From a bacterium (GTDB lineage: Bacteria > Myxococcota_A > UBA9160 > UBA4427), in the NCBI GenBank assembly GCA_024742285.1, contig JANSYR010000014.1:1-64000 (forward strand): 64,000 nt of DNA, in the 5' to 3' direction. Below the pieces are notes generated by a model. The model ran no database searches. It was given only the letters and a program-made list of their open reading frames with translations, and was not told the DNA's origin. The translations under genes were made by a program, and so were the position numbers. This document shows positions 27,221 to 34,108 of this stretch, one piece after another. Position 1 is the first letter of the stretch. Each line of letters begins with the position of its first letter.

Positions 27221-27684
27221 GTCCGCGCCTGCGCCGTGCGCTGCTGGGCATCGTCGCTGCGGTCGCGCTGGCGATCGCGCAGCAGGCGGGGTGGATCGGC
27301 GGCGACGCGGCGCCTTCGTCCGCGCCCGTCGCGGCGGCGCCGCATGCGGAAGGCGGAAACGCCGCGCTCGAGCGCGCCCTCGAGGCCCGCGCGTCCGGGG
27401 TCATGATGACCGTCGATGCGCGGGTCGTGAAGGTCCTGCCCGACGATCTCGACGGTTCCCGTCACCAGCGCTTCCTGCTCGACGTCGGTCGCGGCCGGAC
27501 GGTCCTCGTCGCCCACAACATCGATCTCGCCGAGCGGGTTCCCCTCGATCGCCAGGACACGGTCCGGATCCGCGGCCAGTTCGAGTGGAACGACAAGGGC
27601 GGCGTCCTGCACTGGACCCACCACGATCCGCGTGGCCGGCACCCCGGCGGCTGGATCGAGCACGCGGGGCGCCGCTTCGAGTAG
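27217..27684 (+). CDS. Exported DUF3465 family protein
   Basis: A 155-residue protein with an N-terminal signal or anchor (RALLGIVAAVALAIA) and a DUF3465 domain. Recognisable family segments are DDLDGSRHQRFLLDV, VAHNIDLAERVPL, FEWNDKGGVLHWTHHDP and GGWIEH. The function of DUF3465 is unknown; its conserved histidines and tryptophans suggest an OB-like ligand-binding barrel. The GTG start overlaps the stop of the HerA-like ATPase gene, so the two are coupled. The last 15 bases, with the TAG stop, are the start of a 38-bp tandem repeat. Confidence 0.85.
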   Translation: MSPRLRRALLGIVAAVALAIAQQAGWIGGDAAPSSAPVAAAPHAEGGNAALERALEARASGVMMTVDARVVKVLPDDLDGSRHQRFLLDVGRGRTVLVAHNIDLAERVPLDRQDTVRIRGQFEWNDKGGVLHWTHHDPRGRHPGGWIEHAGRRFE

Positions 27685-27783
27685 CCGCTCGCGCGCCGCG
27701 AGGCCGGCGCCGCTTCGAGTCGCTGCTCGCGCGCCGCGAGGCCGGCGCCGCTTCGAGTCGCTGCTCGCGCGCCGCGAGACCGG
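27670..27783 (+). repeat. Three tandem 38-bp repeats over the 3' end of the DUF3465 gene
   Basis: Copies lie at 27670-27707, 27708-27745 and 27746-27783. Copy 1 contains the gene's GAG TAG ending; the matching positions in copies 2 and 3 read GAG TCG. Apart from that A-to-C change, copies 1 and 2 differ at one other base, and copies 2 and 3 differ at one base near the end. The unit is not a multiple of three. Confidence 0.96.
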
Positions 27784-27826
27784 CTACGGTCGGGCGGACG
27801 TCGGGAGCAGCGAGGAGCAGGTGAAC

Positions 27827-28720
27827 ATGGCATCCGAATCGAATTCGGCCCCTCGCTCACGGGGCGAGCCGACCGGCGGATCGAAGGTCTGGTTGATCAC
27901 GGGTTGCTCGACGGGCATCGGTCGCGAGATCGCGCGGGCTGCGCTCGAGGCCGGCGACCGGGTGGGCGTCTCGGCGCGAGATCCCGCGGCGGTCGAGGCG
28001 CTCGTCGCCGAGGCGCCCGATCGCGCGCTCGCCGTCGCCCTCGACGTGACCCGGCCCGACCAGGTCCGCGCCGCGGTCGCCGAGACGGAGGCGCGCTTCG
28101 GCCGGATCAACGTACTCGTGAACAACGCGGGCTATGGCTACGTCAGCTCGGTGGAGGAAGGGGTCGACGCGGACGTGCGCCGCATGTTCGACACGAACTT
28201 CTTCGGCGCGATCGACCTGATCAAGGCGGTTCTGCCCGGCATGCGGGCGCGACGCTCCGGACTGATCGTGAACATGTCGTCGGTCACGGGCTACGTCGCG
28301 CGGCCCGGCAACGTCTACTACAGCACCTCCAAGTTCGCGCTCGAGAGTCTCTCGGAGGGGCTCGCCGAGGAGCTCGCGCCCTTCGGCATCCGCGTGAGCG
28401 CCGTGGCGCCCGGTGTGTTTCGGACGGACTGGAACGCGCGCTCGATGCAGGAGTCGCCGGAGACGATCGACGACTACGCACCGACGGTCGGCGAGCGGCG
28501 TGCGCTCCTGCGCGCCGGGCCGAAGGGGTTCGGGGGCGACCCGCGCAAGGTCGGGGACGCGGTCGTGATGTTGTCGCGGCTCGAGTCGCCGCCGCTCCGC
28601 CTGCTGCTTGGCGCCGACGCGATCGCGGCCGCGCGCGGGAAGATCGACGCGCTCGCGGAGACGATCGGGCGCTGGGAGGCCTACGGCGTCGCGGCCGGGG
28701 AAGACGACACCCCGAAATGA
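27827..28720 (+). CDS. Short-chain dehydrogenase/reductase
   Basis: A 297-residue classical SDR. The cofactor motif is TGCSTGIG near residue 23, NNAG follows strand LVNN, the catalytic Ser is in VNMSSVTG and the Tyr/Lys pair is YSTSK. The DVTRPDQ segment after strand 3 is typical. NAD(P)-dependent oxidation or reduction of an unknown alcohol/ketone is expected. GAGGAG nine bases before ATG supports the start; an in-frame GTG two codons earlier is less well spaced. Confidence 0.93.
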   Translation: MASESNSAPRSRGEPTGGSKVWLITGCSTGIGREIARAALEAGDRVGVSARDPAAVEALVAEAPDRALAVALDVTRPDQVRAAVAETEARFGRINVLVNNAGYGYVSSVEEGVDADVRRMFDTNFFGAIDLIKAVLPGMRARRSGLIVNMSSVTGYVARPGNVYYSTSKFALESLSEGLAEELAPFGIRVSAVAPGVFRTDWNARSMQESPETIDDYAPTVGERRALLRAGPKGFGGDPRKVGDAVVMLSRLESPPLRLLLGADAIAAARGKIDALAETIGRWEAYGVAAGEDDTPK

Positions 28721-28787
28721 ACGCGGCCCGCCGGAACGCCGGCAGACCGCATCGGAATCGAGTGCTCGCGTCGGGGACGCGAAGACG

Positions 28788-29078
28788 TCAATTCGTCATT
28801 CTGTGTTCGGGAACGGCGTAGCCGGCGTTCAGCAGGGCCGTGACCACGTCGTCGATCGAGAGCTTCTCGTCGTCGAAGGTCACGCTCACGGTGTTCTCGT
28901 TCATGTCGGTCTCGACCGACGCCACGCCGAGTTTCTGGACGGCCGCACGGGCCTTCGCGGACGAGCCGCCTCAGGTGACGCCCGGCGTCTCGAGCACGTA
29001 CGAGACGTCGGCGGCCGCCGCCGTACCCGCGAACGCGAGCACACTGGCGAAGGCCAGGATGGACTTCAGGATCTTCAT
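28788..29078 (-). CDS. Exported heavy-metal-associated (HMA) protein, probable selenoprotein with in-frame UGA
   Basis: A 96-residue frame if the TGA at 28973-28971 is read as selenocysteine (residue 36). It has a clear signal peptide (KILKSILAFASVLAFAGTAAAA) and then an HMA domain: YVLETPGVT-U-GGSSAKARAAVQKLG, TVSVTFDDEKLSIDDVV, LLNAGYAVPE. In MerP/CopZ-type domains that position is the first Cys of GMTCxxC; here the second Cys is Ser. The frame stays open and domain-like for 60 codons after the TGA, and a SECIS-like hairpin follows it. The alternative is a TGC-to-TGA nonsense mutation, giving a pseudogene. GGAGGAG lies upstream of the ATG. Confidence 0.7.
28938..28956 (-). promoter_or_regulatory. 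Candidate bacterial SECIS hairpin downstream of the in-frame UGA
   Basis: Counting from the base after the UGA, nucleotides 15-33 can fold as GAAGGCC / CGUGC / GGCCGUC. That is six pairs with one A-G mismatch and a 5-base loop with G in its second position. Bacterial SECIS elements are known to be small hairpins about this far after the UGA, with a G among the first two loop bases. Folding was done by eye. Confidence 0.45.
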
Positions 29079-29249
29079 CGGATCTCCTCCCGTCGGGAAT
29101 ACGGACGACGCCGGAGTCTGGTTTCCAGGCGCCGTCCCCCGAGAATCGGCCCGTCGGAGGCGTCGCTTGATGACGCTCCTCACGCTTCGGGGCGCGATCC
29201 CGCCATCGATCGGACCATTCGGGCGTCGTCGGGTCGGGCGAAGACCGGG

Positions 29250-30134
29250 TCAGGGTGCCGGCCAGGGCGTCAGCGGGAGCCCCGGGCTGGGCAGACCCTC
29301 GACCGCGCAGACCCGCCCCGGCGCGAGCTCGGTCGTGAAGATCGTGCGCCGATCGGCGCCGCCGAAGCAGACGTTCGTCGGATAGGCGCCGTCGCCGAGC
29401 TCGACGCGGTCGACCTCCCGGCCGTCGGGGTCGAACACGCGAATACAGTGATCCATCGGGCAGGCGCAGTAGAGCCGACCGTCGACGTCGAAGGCGAAGC
29501 CGTCCCCGGGCGATTCGCCGGGCAGCTGCTCGATCCACCAGTCGCTCTCCCCGGTCTCGCCGTCGATCCACATCAGTCCGCGTCCCTCGACGATCAACAG
29601 TCGCCCGTCGGGGGAGAGGGCGACGCCGTTGTCGTAGTCGAAGCCGCCGGCGAGCTTGCGCAGTCCGTTGGCGAGGTCGTAGCGCCAGAAGCGTCCCTGT
29701 CCGCCTTCGCTCTGGGTGCCGCCGTGGGGCGGGGGGTCGGTGAAGAAGACCGTGCCGTCCGGCGCGACGATCAGGTCGTTCGGTGCCTGGAGGCCTTCGT
29801 GGGCGAGGGTGATGACCTCGCCGTCGGGGAAGACGCGCTGGAGGCCGGGCGGGCCGGGGGTGTACGGGATCTTCGACGCGTCGAGGCCCAGGGCGTCGGC
29901 GAATTGCGTGAAGTCGATGCAGCCGTTGTTGCAGACGAGGAAGCCGCCGTCGCTCGCGAGCTGCGCGCTGTTCCCGCCGCCGAGGAAGGCGACCAGCTCT
30001 TCGGTCTTCCCGCTCGCGGGATCGATTCGCAGGAGCCCGCCGGGCGAGATTCGCGAGATGACCAACGTGCCATCGGGGCACCAGACCGGCCCCTCGCCGA
30101 GGGGCGCCGAGTTCGTGACGACTTCGTATTTCAT
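29250..30134 (-). CDS. SMP-30/gluconolactonase-like beta-propeller lactonase
   Basis: A 294-residue six-bladed propeller of the SGL family. Metal ligands are at the expected places: Glu in LGEGPVW near residue 14, Asn in QAPNDLIV, Asn/Asp in DYDNGVALSPDG and Asp in GDGFAFDVDG. It should hydrolyse a lactone using a divalent metal. There is no signal peptide, so it is cytoplasmic. It faces an SDR gene across about 100 bp, and a sugar or cyclic-ester pathway is possible. Confidence 0.9.
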   Translation of the reverse strand: MKYEVVTNSAPLGEGPVWCPDGTLVISRISPGGLLRIDPASGKTEELVAFLGGGNSAQLASDGGFLVCNNGCIDFTQFADALGLDASKIPYTPGPPGLQRVFPDGEVITLAHEGLQAPNDLIVAPDGTVFFTDPPPHGGTQSEGGQGRFWRYDLANGLRKLAGGFDYDNGVALSPDGRLLIVEGRGLMWIDGETGESDWWIEQLPGESPGDGFAFDVDGRLYCACPMDHCIRVFDPDGREVDRVELGDGAYPTNVCFGGADRRTIFTTELAPGRVCAVEGLPSPGLPLTPWPAP

Positions 30135-30237
30135 GCGGTTAGGATGGCTCAGCGATCGGCCTGCTGCCGCCGGCCGGCGTTCTGATAGTCTGGCCGGGGG
30201 CGACGGCGCGACTCGCGCCGAGGACGAGGAGATTCGA

Positions 30238-31056
30238 GTGGGCGAAGCGGAAGGGCGCGGGCGATTCGAGGGGCGCGTGGCCCTCGTGACCGGGGCGTCC
30301 TACGAGCCGAGCATCGGACGCGCGACCGCGACCGCGCTGGCGCGCGAGGGCGCGCGCGTCGTGATCAACGGTCGGAAGGCCGAGCCCCTCGCCGAAGCCG
30401 AGTCGGTGCTGCGCGACGAAGGACTCGCCGTGCGCGCGCTGCGCGGTGATGCCGAGGACGAGGGTTTCTGCGCCGAGCTGGCTGCCTTCGCCCAGGACAC
30501 GTTCGGGGGCGTCGACCTCGTCGTGCCGACGGTCGGTGGGATCCGGGCGCTCGCGCCGCCGCGGACGATCGACCGCGAAGCACTCCGAGACACCCTCGAG
30601 CTGAATACCTGGGGCCCGCTCGCGCTCACCCAGGCCGCGCTCGCCCACGGACTCTCCGAAGGCGGCGCCGTCATCTTCGTTTCCAGCGGCACGGTCTACA
30701 AGACCACGCCGATCATGCTGGCCTATGCCGCGGCGAAGTCGGCGCTCAACGCGATGACACGGACGATCGCGCGAGACCTCGCGGAGCTGGGGATCCGGGT
30801 GAACGCGGTCGCCCCCGGCTTCACGAAGACGCTCGGGACCGAGGATCTCTGGGGCGAGGACGATGGCGCCGGCGCCGCCGCGAGCCTGCCGGTCGGCCGG
30901 TTGACCGAGGCCGTCGACATCGCCCACGCCATCCTCTTCCTGCTCTCGGACGAAGCGAGACAGATCACGGGACAGATTCTCGACGTCGACGGGGGCAATC
31001 ACCTGATGGGCGGCGGTGCGACGCCGATGGCGGACCGCACGTCGCGCGGCAGCTAG
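30238..31056 (+). CDS. Short-chain dehydrogenase/reductase with atypical NNAG site
   Basis: A 272-residue SDR. The start is GTG with GAGGAG six bases before it. The nucleotide loop TGASYEPSIG is longer than in classical SDRs and resembles enoyl-reductase-type spacing. The usual NNAG after strand 4 is VPTVGG. Catalytic Ser (VSSGT) and YAAAK are present, and the end IDDVDGG-type segment (QILDVDGGNHLMGG) is normal. It starts a rightward run of genes including a sterol-desaturase-type hydroxylase 20 bp downstream. Confidence 0.9.
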   Translation: MGEAEGRGRFEGRVALVTGASYEPSIGRATATALAREGARVVINGRKAEPLAEAESVLRDEGLAVRALRGDAEDEGFCAELAAFAQDTFGGVDLVVPTVGGIRALAPPRTIDREALRDTLELNTWGPLALTQAALAHGLSEGGAVIFVSSGTVYKTTPIMLAYAAAKSALNAMTRTIARDLAELGIRVNAVAPGFTKTLGTEDLWGEDDGAGAAASLPVGRLTEAVDIAHAILFLLSDEARQITGQILDVDGGNHLMGGGATPMADRTSRGS

Positions 31057-31076
31057 GCTCGGGGCGGAGGCTCGAC

Positions 31077-32003
31077 ATGTCCTCTTCACTTCGCTCGCTC
31101 GCCCGCCACGTCGTCTTTCCGGCGACCCTCGTCGCGATGCTCTTCGTCGGCGACCGGATCCTCTCGAGTGACCGGCCGCCCGAGAGCGTGATCGTCATCT
31201 GGTTCGGGCTGATGCCCTGGATCGTCTTCCTCGAACGGTGGCTGCCGCGCTACCCGGACTGGAACCGTTCCCACGGTGACGTCCTGACCGACGTGATCTA
31301 CTTCCCGACGAACATCCTGATCGCCGGTGGCCTGTCCGCACTCTGGGCCGTGCTCTACCTGAAGGCGGCGATCGCACTCCAGCAGGCGATCGGGAGCCCC
31401 TTCTGGCCGGCGGCGTGGCCGGTCGCCGTCCAGGTCGTGTTCGCCTGCGCGATCGCCGAGCTCTTCGCCTACTGGCCCCATCGTTGGATGCACGAGAACC
31501 CGTTCCTCTGGCGCTTCCACTCGGTTCACCACTCGCCGAGCCGCGTGTACTGGTTGAACGGGCTGCGGGCCCATCCGGGAGAGCACGTGTTCCGTGGCTT
31601 CCTGTCCGGGATCCCGCTCGCCGTTCTCGGCGCGCCGCCGGAGGTCCTCGCCTGGTGGACGATCCTCACCCGCGTGGGCGGACTCTTCCAGCACGCGAAC
31701 ATCGACTTCGCGCTCGGGCCCTTCGCCTGGCTCTTCTCGATCGGCGAGCTCCACCGCTGGCACCACGCCGCCGCCAAGGACGAGTGCGACCACAACTACG
31801 GTGACACCTTCATCGTCTGGGACACGGTCTTCGGTACGCGCTACCTCCCGAAGGATCGCCCCGCGCCCGAGGAGGTCGGGATCCGCGGGATGGAGGCGTT
31901 CCCGATGAGCTGGTGGGGGCAGATGCGCGCGCCGTTCCGCTTCGGCGCGATCGCCGAGGAGAGTCGCGCGATCGCCGCGGATGCGGAGCCGGGCGCGCGC
32001 TAG
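31077..32003 (+). CDS. Fatty acid hydroxylase / sterol desaturase superfamily membrane protein
   Basis: A 308-residue di-iron membrane oxygenase candidate. Several hydrophobic helices surround the histidine clusters HRWMHENP, FHSVHHSP and LHRWHHAAAKDECDHNYGD, which match the eight-histidine pattern of the family. It would hydroxylate or desaturate a lipid, sterol-like or carotenoid substrate in the inner membrane. GGCGGAGG precedes the ATG. Its place after an SDR and before DUF1990 and SnoaL-like genes fits a lipid-modifying cluster. Confidence 0.92.
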   Translation: MSSSLRSLARHVVFPATLVAMLFVGDRILSSDRPPESVIVIWFGLMPWIVFLERWLPRYPDWNRSHGDVLTDVIYFPTNILIAGGLSALWAVLYLKAAIALQQAIGSPFWPAAWPVAVQVVFACAIAELFAYWPHRWMHENPFLWRFHSVHHSPSRVYWLNGLRAHPGEHVFRGFLSGIPLAVLGAPPEVLAWWTILTRVGGLFQHANIDFALGPFAWLFSIGELHRWHHAAAKDECDHNYGDTFIVWDTVFGTRYLPKDRPAPEEVGIRGMEAFPMSWWGQMRAPFRFGAIAEESRAIAADAEPGAR

Positions 32004-32089
32004 TCCAGGGGGCGGGACTCCGACCGCGCGCGCTGGCGCGATCGCGCTGCGCACGGCATCGTCTTCGCCTCGAAGGGGTTGCGCAGCGG

Positions 32090-32674
32090 ATGTTCTACGC
32101 GAGATGGCCGGCGGACGAGCGCGTTCGCGCCGATCTGCGCCCGGTGGCCGAGGCGCCGGTCACGCATCCCCACGAAGGGGTGACGCGGGAGGATGTCGTC
32201 TCGGCGCCGCCGGGCTTCGTCCTCGATCGCTACGGCGTCGACCTCGGCGAAGGGGCCCGCGCCTTCGAGGCCGCCTGCGAGGGATTGCGCGCGTTCGCGA
32301 ACTATCCGGCCTCGTTCACCCGGGTCGTCCGCCTCGAAGGGACGTTCGCGCTCGGGACCGTCTTCGGGACGGTGGCCTCGCATTTCGGTTTCGCGTCGAT
32401 GAACCCCTGCCGGATCACGTGCGTGATCGACGACCCGGACGCGGGTCGCTTCGGATTCTGCCTCGGGACCCTGCCGGGCCACGCGGCGGCGGGGGAGGAG
32501 CGCTTCCTCGTCTCGATCGACCCCCGAACCGGGCGTGTTCGCTACGACGTACAGGCGATCTCGAGGCCCGCTGTCTGGCTGGCTCGCCTCGGACGCCCGC
32601 TGATGCGGCGGGTCCAGGGACGGTTCCGGGCCGAGTCGTGCGCCGCGATGCAGCGATTGGCGGAGTTCGACTGA
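32090..32674 (+). CDS. DUF1990 family protein
   Basis: A 194-residue protein matching DUF1990 by its sequence order: FTRVVRLEGTFALGTVFG, FASMNPCRITCVIDD, FGFCLGTLPGHAAAGEERFLV and YDVQAISRPAVWLARLG. The fold is related to START/SRPBCC ligand-binding domains and the function is unknown. The ATG at 32090 lacks a strong ribosome site. Codon use and GC match neighbouring genes. Confidence 0.85.
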   Translation: MFYARWPADERVRADLRPVAEAPVTHPHEGVTREDVVSAPPGFVLDRYGVDLGEGARAFEAACEGLRAFANYPASFTRVVRLEGTFALGTVFGTVASHFGFASMNPCRITCVIDDPDAGRFGFCLGTLPGHAAAGEERFLVSIDPRTGRVRYDVQAISRPAVWLARLGRPLMRRVQGRFRAESCAAMQRLAEFD

Positions 32675-32710
32675 GCGGGCGAACGTCGGAACGAGACGAG
32701 GAGACGCGCC

Positions 32711-33184
32711 ATGCCCGATGCGATCGACTATTTCCGGATCCAGAACCTGCTCCACCTCTACTCGGAGGCCGTCGACCGCGGCGCCTTCGAGGAGGTGGGC
32801 GAACTCTTCCGCCACGCCGACGTCTACTTCCCCGGCGAGGACGCGCCCGCCGTGAAGGCGGGCAGCGGGGACTTCGGGGCCCACCTCGCGAAGTGGACGC
32901 GGCGCTTCGACGAGACCGGCGGGACCCCGCGGACCCGGCACCTCTGCACCAACCTGATCATCGAGTTCGACGACGACGCCCACGCCCGCACGCGGACCTA
33001 CTTCGTGGTCTTCCAGGGAACCGAGAAGGTCTCGCTCCAGCCGATCATCACCGGCAGCTATCACGATCGTCTCGAGAAGGTCGACGGCGACTGGCGATTC
33101 ACCGAACGCCGGGAGCTGGTCGGCGAGACCGGCGACCTCTCGGATCACCTGCTGCAGTCCTACGCGGGGCCGACCGGGTCGTAG
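32711..33184 (+). CDS. SnoaL-like / NTF2-fold protein
   Basis: A 157-residue protein of the SnoaL_4-like group: a helical start (IDYFRIQNLLHLYSEAVD), then RHADVYFPGE, RHLCTNLIIEFDD and GDWRFTERREL. Members act as small-molecule isomerases, cyclases, dehydratases or ligand binders. GAGGAG precedes the ATG. The 3' end, including the TAG stop, is part of a 38-bp direct repeat. It precedes the second Coq4 and BVMO genes. Confidence 0.88.
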   Translation: MPDAIDYFRIQNLLHLYSEAVDRGAFEEVGELFRHADVYFPGEDAPAVKAGSGDFGAHLAKWTRRFDETGGTPRTRHLCTNLIIEFDDDAHARTRTYFVVFQGTEKVSLQPIITGSYHDRLEKVDGDWRFTERRELVGETGDLSDHLLQSYAGPTGS

Positions 33185-33233
33185 CGAGGCCTTCGGTCGC
33201 CGCGGCGACGACCGGGTCGTAGCGAGGCCCTCG
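33171..33233 (+). repeat. 38-bp-spaced direct repeat over the SnoaL-like gene 3' end
   Basis: A 25-base segment at 33171-33195, containing the gene's final codons and TAG stop, recurs at 33209-33233 with a single mismatch. The spacing is 38 bp, the same as in the array at 27670-27783. Here both copies keep TAG. Confidence 0.9.
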
Positions 33234-33266
33234 GCAGCGCCTCCTCGGTCGCGATAGGCTCTTCCC

Positions 33267-34043
33267 ATGGCAGAAGGTACGATCACGCAGACCGAACCCG
33301 AAGCGCCGACGTGGGGCTGGAAGCTCGACTTCGCGATGCTCCGGGAGGCGGGCGAGATCCGGAAGCGCGATCCGAAGGCGTTCCGCGGCGCGGTGCTGAC
33401 CTTCTTCGGCTTCGGGGGACGGGACGACGGCTGGATCCTGCGCACGATGCGCGCGCATCCGACGGGGGCGGTGATCCTGCGCGAACGGCGACCGCTGCCG
33501 GCCGGGATCCTCGAGCCCGAGCGCTGGGCCGAGCTTCCCGAGGGCAGCCTCGGGCGCACGTACTACGAGCACTGCCGACACAACGATCTCGACCCGAAGG
33601 TGATCTCGGAGGAGAGCGAGAAGGTGGCGGCGGAGATCCCCGCGACGGCGGAGCACCGCTTCCTCTACAACCGTACCCGGGACAGCCACGACTTCTGGCA
33701 CGTACTCACGGGCTACGGGATCGACATGGCGGGGGAGGCGGGCATCATCGCGTGGACCTACGGGATGATGCGCAACAAGGCGTACCTGCTGATCTGCGTG
33801 CTCAACGCGATGATGTGCACCCGGCGCGGCCGTCCCGACGTGTTCCGCACCGTCTGGCAGGGGTTTCGATACGGACGCCGCTCCCCCCAGCTCCTCGCGG
33901 TCGATTGGGAGCCTCTCGTGGCGCGGCCGCTCGAGGAGGTGCGGGCCGAGCTCGGCCTCGAGCGGCGCCCCGACTACGCGTTCTTCCACATGGCCGATGC
34001 CCCGGGCGCTCCGGACGCGCTTCCTCCGCCGCCGGCGGTCTAG
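33267..34043 (+). CDS. Coq4-family protein (second of two in the window)
   Basis: A 258-residue paralogue of the Coq4-like protein at 22.2-23.0 kb. The HDxxH-x11-E metal site is again perfect (H141, D142, H145, E157 in RDSHDFWHVLTG then MAGE), and SLGRTYYEH matches the same upstream helix. The C-terminal LLAVDWEPLVARPLEEVRAEL also aligns with the first copy. It differs in an 80-residue N-terminal part. It sits 66 bp before a Baeyer-Villiger-type monooxygenase on the same strand. Specialised quinone or prenyl-substrate chemistry is inferred. Confidence 0.85.
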   Translation: MAEGTITQTEPEAPTWGWKLDFAMLREAGEIRKRDPKAFRGAVLTFFGFGGRDDGWILRTMRAHPTGAVILRERRPLPAGILEPERWAELPEGSLGRTYYEHCRHNDLDPKVISEESEKVAAEIPATAEHRFLYNRTRDSHDFWHVLTGYGIDMAGEAGIIAWTYGMMRNKAYLLICVLNAMMCTRRGRPDVFRTVWQGFRYGRRSPQLLAVDWEPLVARPLEEVRAELGLERRPDYAFFHMADAPGAPDALPPPPAV

Positions 34044-34108
34044 CCCGCCCCGGCGTTTCGCGTCCGCGACGTCTCGCGACCGTCGTCCAGCGGGGTAGCA
34101 TCGACCGA

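Noticed and set aside
24761-27684. HerA-like ATPase as part of an anti-phage defence system
   Set aside because: No Sir2, DUF4297, nuclease or other defence partner is adjacent, and the genes around it are metabolic.
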